A stretch of DNA of 6,995 bases, from the NCBI GenBank assembly GCA_020442225.1, contig JAGRKR010000138.1, positions 1-6,995 on the forward strand, given 5' to 3'. A program made the translations under genes and the position numbers. This DNA is from Hyphomicrobiaceae bacterium (lineage in GTDB: Bacteria > Pseudomonadota > Alphaproteobacteria > Rhizobiales > Hyphomicrobiaceae). Each line of letters opens with the position of its first letter. Position 1 is the stretch's first letter. Below, piece after piece: positions 1 through 6,740 of this stretch. The notes under the pieces were generated by a model, which did no database searches, was not told the DNA's origin, and worked only from the letters and a program-made list of their open reading frames with translations.

Positions 1-138
1 CAGGTCGTGATTCGCCCGATGATGTATCTGGCGCTGAGCTACGATCACCGCATCGTCGATGGCAAGGAGGCCGTGACCTTCCTCGTGCGCGTCAAGGAGC
101 TGCTCGAGGACCCGCAGCGTCTCATCCTCGAGCTCTAG
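1..138 (+). CDS. sucB: Dihydrolipoyllysine-residue succinyltransferase (E2 of 2-oxoglutarate dehydrogenase), C-terminal end only
   Basis: Partial gene: only the last 45 residues and a TAG stop are in the window, and the reading frame is open at the left edge. The E2 enzyme transfers the succinyl group from its lipoyl arm to CoA in the 2-oxoglutarate dehydrogenase complex of the TCA cycle. The fragment carries the acyltransferase active-site motif, seen here as [13 protein letters not shown], whose His and Asp are the catalytic pair of the E2 family. It ends in the family's typical tail ([12 protein letters not shown]). The motif alone could also fit other E2 enzymes (pyruvate or branched-chain). 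The exact wording of the motif and tail, and the lpd gene 27 nt downstream, favour the 2-oxoglutarate type. The call rests on motif recognition; the lipoyl and E3-binding domains lie outside the window. Confidence 0.92.
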   Translation, partial: QVVIRPMMYLALSYDHRIVDGKEAVTFLVRVKELLEDPQRLILEL

Positions 139-165
139 TCGGAACAACGAAGCAGCGGGCCAGTC

Positions 166-1572
166 ATGAGCACGACCTACGACCTTATCGTCATCGGCAC
201 CGGACCGGGTGGCTATGTCTGCGCGATCCGCGCAGCGCAACTCGGCCTCAAGGTCGCGGTCGTCGAGAAGCGGGCGACGCATGGTGGTACCTGCCTGAAC
301 GTCGGCTGCATCCCCTCCAAGGCGCTCCTGCATGCCTCGGAGCTGTACGCCGAAGCGGGGCACGGTTTCGCCGCCATGGGCATCAAGGTCTCGCCCGAGC
401 TCGATCTGGCGCGCATGATGGCCTTCAAGGACGATGGCGTGAAGGGCAACGTGCAGGGCGTCGCCTTCCTGCTCAAGAAGAACAAGATCGCCACCTTCCA
501 AGGCGTTGGCAGCATCGTTTCGGCCGGCCGGGTGCGCGTCACCCCCGTCAGCGGCGAGGCGCAGGAGCTCGAGACGAAGTCCATCGTGATTGCCACAGGC
601 TCCGAGGTCGCCCGGCTCAAGGGCATCGACATCGACGAGGAAGCGATCGTCTCCTCGACAGGCGCCTTGTCGCTCAAGAGCGTGCCGAAGAAGCTGCTCG
701 TGATCGGCGCCGGCGTCATCGGCCTGGAGCTCGGCTCGGTCTGGCGACGCCTCGGCAGCGAGGTGGTCGTCGTCGAGTATCTCGATCGGATCCTGCCGGG
801 CATGGACGAGGAGATCGCCAAGCAGTTCCAGCGCCTGCTGGCGCGGCAAGGCATCGCCTTCAAGCTCGGCTCCAAGGTCATGGGAGCCAAGCGCGGCGCC
901 GACGGCATTACCGTGTCCATCAGTCCCTCACACGACGACGCCAAGACCGAGACCCTGAGCGCGGACGTGGTGCTCGTGGCCATCGGTCGCGTCCCCTGCA
1001 CGGAGGGCCTCGGACTCGAGACCATCGGCGTCGAACGAGACGCCAGGGGCCGGATCACTGTCGACGACCATTTCAGGACGACCGTCGCCGGCATCCATGC
1101 CATCGGCGACGTCATTGCCGGCCCCATGCTCGCCCACAAGGCGGAGGACGAAGGCGTGGCGGTCGCGGAAATCCTGGCCGGTCAGGCCGGCCACGTGAAC
1201 TATGATGTCATCCCGAGCGTGGTCTACACCCATCCCGAGGTGGCGGCCGTCGGCAAGACCGAAGATGAGTTGAAGGCTGCCGGTATCAACTACACCGTCG
1301 GCAAGTTCCCCTTCACGGCCAACGGCCGCGCCAAGGTCAACCGGACGACGGAAGGCTTCGTGAAGGTACTCGCGGATGCCGAGACCGACCGCGTGCTCGG
1401 CGTGCACATGATCGGACCGCATGTCGGGGAGCTGATCGCCGAAGCGGCCGTGCTCATGGAGTTCGGCGGCTCGGCAGAGGATCTGGCTCGGACGTGCCAC
1501 GCCCACCCGACCTTGACGGAAGCCGTCAAGGAAGCCGCCCTGGCGGTCGCCAAGCGCGCCATCCACATGTAG
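166..1572 (+). CDS. lpd: Dihydrolipoyl dehydrogenase (E3)
   Basis: FAD-dependent E3 subunit that reoxidises the dihydrolipoyl arm of 2-oxo acid dehydrogenase complexes and passes the electrons to NAD+. At 468 aa it is full length for the family. The N-terminal FAD-binding GTGPGG motif is at residues 11-16, and the redox-active disulfide is Cys43-Cys48 in [13 protein letters not shown]. The NAD-binding GAGVIG motif is at 181-186, and the second FAD contact (AIGDV) has its Asp at 315. The C-terminal dimerisation domain ends with the catalytic His447-Glu452 pair in HAHPTLTE. No expected residue is missing. The start codon directly precedes the FAD-binding strand. The Shine-Dalgarno sequence before it is weak, so translation may be coupled to sucB, whose stop lies 27 nt upstream. 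As the last gene after sucB it probably belongs to the 2-oxoglutarate dehydrogenase operon, though the same E3 may also serve other complexes. Confidence 0.97.
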   Translation: MSTTYDLIVIGTGPGGYVCAIRAAQLGLKVAVVEKRATHGGTCLNVGCIPSKALLHASELYAEAGHGFAAMGIKVSPELDLARMMAFKDDGVKGNVQGVAFLLKKNKIATFQGVGSIVSAGRVRVTPVSGEAQELETKSIVIATGSEVARLKGIDIDEEAIVSSTGALSLKSVPKKLLVIGAGVIGLELGSVWRRLGSEVVVVEYLDRILPGMDEEIAKQFQRLLARQGIAFKLGSKVMGAKRGADGITVSISPSHDDAKTETLSADVVLVAIGRVPCTEGLGLETIGVERDARGRITVDDHFRTTVAGIHAIGDVIAGPMLAHKAEDEGVAVAEILAGQAGHVNYDVIPSVVYTHPEVAAVGKTEDELKAAGINYTVGKFPFTANGRAKVNRTTEGFVKVLADAETDRVLGVHMIGPHVGELIAEAAVLMEFGGSAEDLARTCHAHPTLTEAVKEAALAVAKRAIHM

Positions 1573-1581
1573 CGCGCGGCC

Positions 1582-2283
1582 TCACCGGCAGGTCGACAGG
1601 ATCCCGCGATCGAAATGGAAGTGATCGCGGTGGTATTTGTTGGCCTCAGGCCCCAGCGTGACGCGGAAATAGCGGCACGCGCGGATATGCAGTGCTCGCA
1701 GAAACTGGCTTTCCGGCCCCTTGGCGCTCCAGTGTCGGGTGAGGCTGAGGGTTCGGCCGTCGGCCAGCACGAAACCGGCGACGTCCAGTGCGTTGGCCGA
1801 GGCATGCTCGCTTTTCATGAACGAAAGCGGGCCGACGATGTTGCGGCAGGCATAGGTGCCGAGGCTGCGCACCGCGACCACGCGCGACTTGAGCAGCTCC
1901 TGCGCCAGCGGCTGCACGTCATGCACCATCCACAACGCCAGCGCGGCGGCCATCTCGCACGTCATGGTTGCCGAGAGCCTGGCCCCGCCTACTTCCGTGA
2001 TCCGGACGGCGTTCTTCCAGCCGCAACCGATCTTGTAGCTGCGATCGGGGACGGAGGCGGCGACGATCTGCGGCTTCTTGAGTGTGCGCCGGCAGAGTTG
2101 CGGGTCTCGGCGGATCTCGGCAAGACGCCAGTCGAGCAGCCAGCTCGGCGCCTCCGCGAGATCGATCGGGGGCAGGGGGGAATAGCGACCGGGAATCCAA
2201 CCCTCCCGGAACAGCACACCGATGCCGAGCACCAGGGCGAGCAGCAGCAGGAATCGTCCCAGTCTGAAACGCCGCCGCTTCAT
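1582..2283 (-). CDS. Extensin-like C-terminal domain protein (membrane-anchored, LAS/M15-type metallopeptidase-like)
   Basis: 233 aa. A basic N-terminus (MKRRRFRLGR) is followed by one hydrophobic segment at about residues 10-26, which suggests a signal anchor with the rest in the periplasm. The C-terminal half matches the bacterial extensin-like C-terminal family. It has SEHASANALDVAGF, giving a His160-x6-Asp167 spacing, and near the end HRDHFHFD, with His218, His221 and His223. HxxxxxxD followed by a late HxH is the zinc-ligand pattern of LAS-type peptidases (M15, VanX and relatives), so cell-wall peptide hydrolysis is plausible, but that is inference; the family has no settled function. 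Several cysteines (in CGWKN, MTCEM, YACRN, RACRYF) could form disulfides in the periplasm. The gene is convergent with lpd, with only 9 nt between the stops, and lies 163 nt downstream of the TadG-like gene. A GAGG seven bases before the ATG supports the start. Confidence 0.85.
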   Translation of the reverse strand: MKRRRFRLGRFLLLLALVLGIGVLFREGWIPGRYSPLPPIDLAEAPSWLLDWRLAEIRRDPQLCRRTLKKPQIVAASVPDRSYKIGCGWKNAVRITEVGGARLSATMTCEMAAALALWMVHDVQPLAQELLKSRVVAVRSLGTYACRNIVGPLSFMKSEHASANALDVAGFVLADGRTLSLTRHWSAKGPESQFLRALHIRACRYFRVTLGPEANKYHRDHFHFDRGILSTCR

Positions 2284-2402
2284 CGCCCAGCCTCGGTTGA
2301 CAGCACCCCCAGGCCTTTTACCCCGAACACGTCATGGTGGGGCGAATTTTTGCTGCCGGAGCCGAGTTTACGGGCCGCATGGACCTCAGGAGGTGGTCGC
2401 AA

Positions 2403-2434
2403 CTTCGAAAGCGCGCCTTGGCGCGCCCTCGAAG
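2403..2434 (-). terminator. Two-part GC-rich hairpin downstream of the TadG-like gene
   Basis: Outer arms CTTCGA (2403-2408) and TCGAAG (2429-2434) pair perfectly. Inside them GCGCGC (2411-2416) pairs with GCGCGC (2421-2426), leaving a CTTG loop and a 2x2 internal loop. The structure begins 12 nt after the TadG-like stop codon, where a terminator would be expected. No clear U-run follows on the minus strand, only TTGCG, so it may be a weak intrinsic terminator or an RNA 3'-end stabiliser. The extensin-like gene could still be reached by read-through. Confidence 0.45.
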
Positions 2435-2446
2435 CCGGTTGAAACC

Positions 2447-3706
2447 CTAGTTTGCCAGCCGAAGGTTGGCGAGATTGGTGGCAATAGTGCGAAACGCCGC
2501 CCTTAGCTCTTCGCCGTTCTCGGCCAGGAAGAAGTGACCAATCGACGTCGCACAGGTGCGCAAGGCATTGATGGCACTGGCATCGCGGAGCTTGAAGCCG
2601 ATCGTGTAGATGATCACCTGCTCGCCCTTGGCGTTGCGGCAGACCCCGTCGGCGCGACGGAAGGATTCGCTGACCTGCGCGGGGCCGCCGACGCCGGCGG
2701 AGTACGAGGTGTTGAACTCGCCGTCCGTCATCAGGATCAGCGCCTTGATCGTACGCTCGTCGCGATAGGCCACGGGCGTGCTCTCGCTCGGCCAGACTGA
2801 GGCCCAGTTCGGCGAGATCAGGTACCACGCCCACGCGGCGCCGAGATGGCCGCCCGTGAAGCCGCCCGTGCGGAAGGAGTCGATCGACGCCTTGAGCACG
2901 GTCTTGTCGTCGGTGATGGGCTGAATCTCTGCACGCGGGCAGGAATACTGGCCGTTGCCCCGGCTGTTGCCGTCGCCGCGGACGCCGAACAGGCCACCGT
3001 TCAGAGGCGACAGATCACCATCGAGATTACCGGTGCGGCGCTCGAGCACGCAACCGTCGACGCTGCGGTTGCCGGTCGCGATCCTGGCGTAGGGGCCGGC
3101 GTTGACCGTGGCGGCGTACGGCGCCAAGCCGATGCGGACCTTGCGCGACGACGTGCGCTGATCCGGGATCAGGATGTCCACGAGGTCGCGAGCAGCCCCC
3201 TTGAGGTCCTCGATCTTGCTGCCGGACATGGAGCCGGTCACATCGAGCGCAAGGCCCACCTCGATGTCGCGGATGTTGTAGGTCGCGGCAGCCGTCTTCG
3301 GGAACGACAATGTATTGAGGCCCGCCAGCCGGCCGAAGATCGTCGGGACATCCGCATCGGTGCCGACGGTGACGGTGCTGGTCCGGCGGTCGATCTGCAC
3401 GGACAGAGTGCCGAGCGTGGCATAGCTCGACACATGGCCCTTCATGTTCTCTTCGAAATAGGCGCCGGCGAGCTGACGCACCTCGTCGTCCGAGAGGCCC
3501 TGCTCGCGCATGCCCTTGGCGGCGGCCAGTGCGGCGGCGTCGAGCGCGTTGGCGATCTTGTTGCCGACGTGCATGGCGCGTCCGGTGTCGATGGCGAGAC
3601 CCACACCAAGGAAAATGATCATGAACGACAGGGCGAACATCGGGGCCGTAATGCCCTCATTGCTTCGCCGAAAGCGGTTTGCTGCGAGCTTGCAGATGCA
3701 GAACAT
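2447..3706 (-). CDS. TadG-like pilus-assembly protein with von Willebrand factor A domain
   Basis: 419 aa from the chosen start. The N-terminus matches the Flp pilus-assembly TadE/TadG-like region: residues 13-19 RRSNEGI, then one membrane segment at about 20-39 and an alanine-rich helix (IANALDAAALAAAKG). A vWA domain follows. Its metal-ion (MIDAS) site is visible as Asp155-x-Thr157-x-Ser159 (DVTGS), probably Thr284 in GGFTGGH, and Asp328 in MTDGE. TadG-type proteins sit in the inner membrane and face the periplasm, and are associated with Tad/Flp pili. Solitary copies away from a tad cluster, as here, are of uncertain role. The frame continues upstream to an ATG at 3781, but the ATG at 3706 is preferred because GGAG (3713-3716) lies six bases before it and the upstream stretch does not resemble the family. 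A palindrome at 3780-3797 lies in the leader. Confidence 0.85.
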   Translation of the reverse strand: MFCICKLAANRFRRSNEGITAPMFALSFMIIFLGVGLAIDTGRAMHVGNKIANALDAAALAAAKGMREQGLSDDEVRQLAGAYFEENMKGHVSSYATLGTLSVQIDRRTSTVTVGTDADVPTIFGRLAGLNTLSFPKTAAATYNIRDIEVGLALDVTGSMSGSKIEDLKGAARDLVDILIPDQRTSSRKVRIGLAPYAATVNAGPYARIATGNRSVDGCVLERRTGNLDGDLSPLNGGLFGVRGDGNSRGNGQYSCPRAEIQPITDDKTVLKASIDSFRTGGFTGGHLGAAWAWYLISPNWASVWPSESTPVAYRDERTIKALILMTDGEFNTSYSAGVGGPAQVSESFRRADGVCRNAKGEQVIIYTIGFKLRDASAINALRTCATSIGHFFLAENGEELRAAFRTIATNLANLRLAN

Positions 3707-3779
3707 GTCTCTCTCCGGGACGGTCACAAGGTCTCGTGCGTCCGGATGCAACTCGCGTGCTATGCAAAATGTCGCTCGC

Positions 3780-3797
3780 ATGGCGGCTGGCCGCCAT
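3780..3797. repeat. Perfect 8-bp inverted repeat upstream of the TadG-like gene
   Basis: ATGGCGGC (3780-3787) and GCCGCCAT (3790-3797) are exact reverse complements separated by two bases. The element lies about 75-90 nt upstream of the preferred TadG-like start, in the spacer between that gene and the DUF1674 gene. It could be an operator for a dimeric regulator or an RNA hairpin in the 5' leader. In a GC-rich genome, chance is also possible. If the longer reading frame from 3781 were translated, the palindrome would sit at its very start. Confidence 0.4.
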
Positions 3798-3847
3798 CGC
3801 TGGGAGCGGTAAGCAATTCGTTAAAGCAAAGCTCCATTTGGTCAGTG

Positions 3848-3875
3848 GCCGCCCCTTGCGGGTCCTCGGGGCGGC
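3848..3875 (-). terminator. Hairpin directly after the DUF1674 gene stop
   Basis: GCCGCCCC (3848-3855) and GGGGCGGC (3868-3875) form a perfect 8-bp stem with a 12-nt loop. The stem starts at the base next to the TGA stop at 3876-3878. It is well placed to end transcription of the DUF1674 gene before the TadG-like gene. No U-tract follows on the minus strand, so it is not a textbook intrinsic terminator. Confidence 0.45.
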
Positions 3876-4109
3876 TCAGAAGTCGGAGATGATGCCACCC
3901 TTCTCCCAATCACCGTAGCGAACGGGATCGGGGCCGTTCCGCCCCCCAAGCTCTTTGGCCTGCTCGGCGTCGCGGGCGGAGGCTTCCGCGCGGCGCTGGT
4001 CCGCCTCCGCGAGCGCACGTTGCGCCGCTGGCGACAGTTGTGCGCGGCGGCGGCGCTCCTCACCATCACCGGCGTTTTCCGGCTGGTTCTGCGATCCGTC
4101 ACTTGCCAT
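3876..4109 (-). CDS. DUF1674 / succinate dehydrogenase assembly factor 4 (SDHAF4)-family protein
   Basis: Small protein of 77 aa. The N-terminal half is hydrophilic and probably disordered, rich in Gln, Glu and Arg. A charged Ala-rich helix (RALAEADQRRAEA) follows. The conserved C-terminal block reads GGRNGPDPVRYGDWEKGGI and ends in SDF at the stop. That C-terminus is the DUF1674 signature, the family that includes mitochondrial SDHAF4 (Sdh8 in yeast). SDHAF4 binds the flavinated SdhA subunit and protects it before complex II is assembled. The bacterial role is inferred from that homology. The start is fixed, because an in-frame TGA lies three codons upstream of the ATG. A GGAG lies about 12 nt before the ATG, a long spacing. 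The gene is divergent from htpX. The small size and typical family length suggest it is complete. Confidence 0.88.
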   Translation of the reverse strand: MASDGSQNQPENAGDGEERRRRAQLSPAAQRALAEADQRRAEASARDAEQAKELGGRNGPDPVRYGDWEKGGIISDF

Positions 4110-4149
4110 GATCGTTCAGAACTCCTCATTTCTAGGCTGCGCGAGAAAT

Positions 4150-4159
4150 CCCATATAGC
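4150..4159. promoter_or_regulatory. AT-rich element in the DUF1674-htpX divergent spacer, possible -10 region
   Basis: The 137-nt spacer between the two divergent starts is GC-rich apart from CCCATATAGC here. Read on the + strand, CCCATATA resembles the -10 of heat-shock (RpoH-type) promoters, which often drive htpX, but I see no matching CTTG-type -35 upstream. Read on the - strand it gives TGCTATATG, an extended -10-like sequence 40-50 nt before the DUF1674 start. Neither reading is strong, and the two could overlap. Confidence 0.3.
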
Positions 4160-4246
4160 ATCCGTTGAGGCGCGGGTACCATGCTGGCGGACCTGCCGGG
4201 CACGCCTGCTCGTGGCCGGCCTGCCGTTGGTGCGCGGGAGACGATG

Positions 4247-5161
4247 ATGCCGCTGAACTACGCAAAAACCGCAATGCTGCTTGCGCTATTGACGGCGGTC
4301 TTTGCCCTCCTGGGGTATGCGGCCGGCGGCAGGACCGGCATGCTGATCGCCTTCGCCGCCGCCGTGGCGATGAACATCTTCAGCTTCTGGAACTCCGACA
4401 AGATGGTGCTGAAGATGCACGGCGCCGAGGAGGTCGACGCGCAATCGGCACCCGACTACTACACCATGGTGCACGATCTTTCCGCCCGGGCCGGACTGCC
4501 GATGCCCAAAGTCTACGTCATGCACAGCGCCCAGCCCAACGCCTTCGCGACCGGCCGCAGCCCCGAGCATTCCGCGGTCTGCGCCTCCACCGGGCTGCTG
4601 GAGATGATGAGCCACGAGGAGGTCGCTGGCGTGATGGCGCACGAGCTCGCTCACATCAAGAACCGCGATACGCTGACGATGACGGTTGCCGCCACGATCG
4701 CCGGCGCTATCTCGATGCTGGCCCAGTATCTTCAATTCAGCTCGCTGTTCGGCGGCAATCGCGGCAACAACGGCGGCGGCATCGGTCTCATCGGCACCCT
4801 GGTCGCGGTGATCGTGGCACCGATGGCCGCCATGCTCGTGCAGATGGCGATCAGCCGATCGCGCGAATATCAGGCCGACCGCATGGGGGCGCTCATCTGC
4901 GGCAATCCCATGTGGCTCGCCTCGGCGCTGCAGCGCATCGAGGAGGTCGTGCGCGGAGGCGTCGTCAACGAACAGGCGGAGGCTGCCCCCGGTGCGGCGC
5001 ATCTCTTCATCATCAATCCGTTGACCGGCCGAGGCATGGACAATCTGTTCTCGACCCACCCGAACACCGCGAACCGCATTGCGGCGCTGCAAGAGCTGGC
5101 AAGAGAGCTCGGAAGGTCCGGTCAGCCCGACGTCCGCAGTTCGGGTGGCCCGTGGGCCTGA
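4247..5161 (+). CDS. htpX: Membrane zinc metalloprotease HtpX (M48B family)
   Basis: 304 aa from the chosen start, close to the usual HtpX length. It is an inner-membrane protease that degrades damaged or misfolded membrane proteins, working alongside FtsH. Two hydrophobic segments lie near the N-terminus (about 8-26 and 30-47), followed by the family motif FWNSDKMVL. The zinc site is HELAH, with His132, Glu133 and His136. The third ligand is Glu207 in [11 protein letters not shown]. Two more hydrophobic segments lie at about 146-165 and 180-202. The C-terminal LFIINPL and [13 protein letters not shown] blocks are typical. The frame is open back to an ATG at 4181, but that extension ([14 protein letters not shown]...) is unlike the family. 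GGAG at 4237-4240 is six bases before the ATG at 4247 and three before the one at 4244; either of these two could be used. The gene is divergent from the DUF1674 gene. Confidence 0.95.
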   Translation: MPLNYAKTAMLLALLTAVFALLGYAAGGRTGMLIAFAAAVAMNIFSFWNSDKMVLKMHGAEEVDAQSAPDYYTMVHDLSARAGLPMPKVYVMHSAQPNAFATGRSPEHSAVCASTGLLEMMSHEEVAGVMAHELAHIKNRDTLTMTVAATIAGAISMLAQYLQFSSLFGGNRGNNGGGIGLIGTLVAVIVAPMAAMLVQMAISRSREYQADRMGALICGNPMWLASALQRIEEVVRGGVVNEQAEAAPGAAHLFIINPLTGRGMDNLFSTHPNTANRIAALQELARELGRSGQPDVRSSGGPWA

Positions 5162-5272
5162 AGTCTCGCGACGGCGATCCGTCATCACGGTTTCGCCTGA
5201 CGTCCTGCCGTCACGATGGTCCGCTAGAGGTCTCGTCCCGGCGTTCGGGCATCAACCACGGAGGAAATGCAC

Positions 5273-5917
5273 ATGGCCGACGAGCTCGTGCTCTACACGC
5301 ATCCGATGTCGCGAGGACGCATCGCGCGCTGGATGCTCGAGGAGATCGGAGAACCCTATCGGGCCGAGATCCTCGACTACGGCACGACGATGAAGGCGCC
5401 GGCCTATCTCGCCATCAATCCCATGGGCAAAGTCCCGGCGCTGAGGCATGGGGACACGATCGTGACCGAATGTGCCGCCATTTGCGCCTATCTGGCCGAT
5501 GCGTTCCCGTCGGCCGCCCTGGCGCCCCCGCCAGATGACAGAGCGCGGGGCGCCTACTACCGCTGGCTGTTCTTCGCCGCCGGGCCGCTGGAAGCGGCAG
5601 TGACCAACAAGGCGCTCGGTTTCGAGGTGCCTGCGGATCGCCGGGGCATGGCCGGCTTTGGCAGCCTTGACGCCGTCGTCGAGACGCTCGACGCTCTGCT
5701 GTCGCAGCGGGAGTACGTGACGGGCGACCGCTTCTCGGCCGCCGATGTCTATCTGGGCTCGCATATCGGCTGGGGTATGCAGTTCGGCACGCTGCCGCGC
5801 CTTACCGCCTTCGAGGCCTACTGGCAGCGTCTGACGGACAGGCCCGCCGCCCGGCGTGCCAAGGACAGCGATGACGCCCTCGTGGCCGAGCACCCGATGC
5901 CGCCACGCGCGGGATGA
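5273..5917 (+). CDS. Glutathione S-transferase family protein
   Basis: 214 aa, a normal GST length. The N-terminal thioredoxin-like domain begins LVLYTHPMSRGRIARWMLEE; Ser13 or Arg14 in this loop is where the glutathione-activating residue usually lies. The cis-proline motif is Val54-Pro55 (GKVPAL). The glutathione-binding Glu66 is followed by Cys67 (TECAAI), where most relatives have Ser. The all-helical C-terminal domain has the N-capping-box-type sequence FSAADVYLGS. GSTs conjugate or reduce substrates with glutathione in the cytoplasm; the substrate here cannot be told. The start at 5273 is chosen over the ATG at 5267 because GGAGG (5260-5264) is eight bases before the former and only two before the latter. 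It lies 111 nt after htpX on the same strand with its own strong ribosome binding site, and is convergent with the SDR gene. Confidence 0.9.
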   Translation: MADELVLYTHPMSRGRIARWMLEEIGEPYRAEILDYGTTMKAPAYLAINPMGKVPALRHGDTIVTECAAICAYLADAFPSAALAPPPDDRARGAYYRWLFFAAGPLEAAVTNKALGFEVPADRRGMAGFGSLDAVVETLDALLSQREYVTGDRFSAADVYLGSHIGWGMQFGTLPRLTAFEAYWQRLTDRPAARRAKDSDDALVAEHPMPPRAG

Positions 5918-5939
5918 AGCAGCGGATTGCCTGCCCCGG

Positions 5940-6692
5940 TCAGCTCCCGAGGTAGGCGCCACCGTTGACGTGGATGATCTGGCCGGTAACGAACGCCTGT
6001 GCGGGATGGGCGAGAAAAAGCGCGGCCGAGGCGATCTCGTCGACGCTTGCGTCGCGCGGCACCGGCGGCATGCTGGTGCGTACCGGCAGCGCCCCCGCCG
6101 AAGCCGGTCGCACCGTTTCCACGACCCCCGGCGAAATCATGTTGGCGGTGATGCCGCGGTCTCCGAACTCGGCCGCCAGCGCCCGCGTCAGACCGGTAAG
6201 ACCGGCCTTGCCCGCCAGGTTGTTGGCGCGACGCTTCGAGCCGATGTGCCAGGCGACGCCGCCGAGCGTGATGATGCGGCCCCACCCCTTCGCGATCATG
6301 CCGGGCAAGGTCGCCTGGGCGCAGTGGAAGCAGCCGTCGAGGGAAATGTCGATGACGCGCCGCCAAGAGGCGTAGTCGAGGTCGAGAAAGTCGACCTGTC
6401 CCCGGCTGGACGCGTTGCACACGAGGATATCGACTCCGCCGAAGCTGTCCGTCGCCGCAGCGGCCATGGTGCGAACCGCATCCCGATCCGTCACGTCCGC
6501 GACCTGCACCAGCGACCGCCGGCCGAGCGCGGCGATCTCCGCGGCAACGCCTTCCGCCGCAGCCCGGTCCTGGAGCGTATTGACGACGATATCTGCACCC
6601 GCCGCCGCCAGCCGCAGGGCGATGGCGCGGCCGATGTTGCGCGAGGCGCCGGTGACGAGCGCCGTCCTGCCGGCAAGTGGGTGTTCGCTCAT
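5940..6692 (-). CDS. Short-chain dehydrogenase/reductase (SDR) family protein with altered catalytic residues
   Basis: 250 aa, the usual length of a classical SDR. The Rossmann cofactor motif is T14-G15-A-S-R-N-I-G21, with Asn19 where TGxxxGxG has Gly. An ADVTD block at 65-69 marks the adenine-contacting region, and the C-terminal ISPG (186-189) and HVNGG are typical. The active site is unusual. The catalytic Asn position holds Ser117 (DISLDG), the catalytic Ser position holds Gly145 (ITLGGVA), and the YxxxK Tyr position holds Asn158 (ANNLAGK), leaving only Lys162. The NNAG motif reads CNAS (92-95). It may bind a nucleotide without classical redox chemistry, or belong to a divergent SDR branch; the substrate is unknown. 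The start at 6692 is favoured by GGAG (6699-6702) six bases before it; an ATG at 6704 is in frame. The hydroxyacid dehydrogenase gene ends 48 nt upstream, so co-transcription is possible. Confidence 0.88.
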   Translation of the reverse strand: MSEHPLAGRTALVTGASRNIGRAIALRLAAAGADIVVNTLQDRAAAEGVAAEIAALGRRSLVQVADVTDRDAVRTMAAAATDSFGGVDILVCNASSRGQVDFLDLDYASWRRVIDISLDGCFHCAQATLPGMIAKGWGRIITLGGVAWHIGSKRRANNLAGKAGLTGLTRALAAEFGDRGITANMISPGVVETVRPASAGALPVRTSMPPVPRDASVDEIASAALFLAHPAQAFVTGQIIHVNGGAYLGS

Positions 6693-6712
6693 TGCCGTCT
6701 CCATGGCGATCG

Positions 6713-6731
6713 GGCCGTCACCGCGACGGCC
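6713..6731 (-). terminator. GC-rich hairpin between the hydroxyacid dehydrogenase and SDR genes
   Basis: GGCCGTC (6713-6719) and GACGGCC (6725-6731) form a perfect 7-bp stem with a 5-nt loop. It begins 9 nt after the hydroxyacid dehydrogenase stop and ends about 20 nt before the SDR start. No U-tract follows. It may be a partial terminator or processing hairpin between the two genes, or may occur by chance in GC-rich DNA. Confidence 0.3.
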
Positions 6732-6740
6732 GGGCGGATC

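Noticed and set aside
213..1139. A 308-codon - strand frame opposite lpd
   Set aside because: Antisense shadow of a highly conserved gene. It is Ser/Pro/Arg-rich with no family features.
2297..2325. A perfect TTGACA on the + strand at 2297-2302, possible -35 box
   Set aside because: There is no acceptable -10 box at 16-18 nt (the sequence there is ACCCCG-like), and no + strand gene lies downstream.
3808..3824. A CtrA-like motif upstream of the TadG-like gene (TTAAC and TTACC half-sites on the - strand)
   Set aside because: The half-sites are one base too far apart for the TTAA-N7-TTAA consensus and the second is imperfect. It is not strong enough to call a CtrA site.
2846..3892. A 348-codon + strand frame opposite the TadG-like gene
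   Set aside because: The composition is low-complexity (Ala, Gly, Asp, Arg) and no motif is recognisable. The minus-strand frame has a coherent TadG/vWA protein with a good ribosome binding site.
5170..5183. Small inverted repeat GACGG/CCGTC after htpX
   Set aside because: Only a 5-bp stem with no U-tract, expected by chance at this GC content.
5162..5272. The htpX-GST spacer, examined for a promoter, terminator or small gene
   Set aside because: Apart from the GST ribosome binding site I see no convincing element in it.
4165..5538. A 457-codon open frame on the + strand overlapping htpX and the start of the GST gene
   Set aside because: It is a frame shadow in GC-rich DNA. The translation is Arg/Gly/His-rich with no family resemblance, while the overlapping frames encode clear HtpX and GST proteins.
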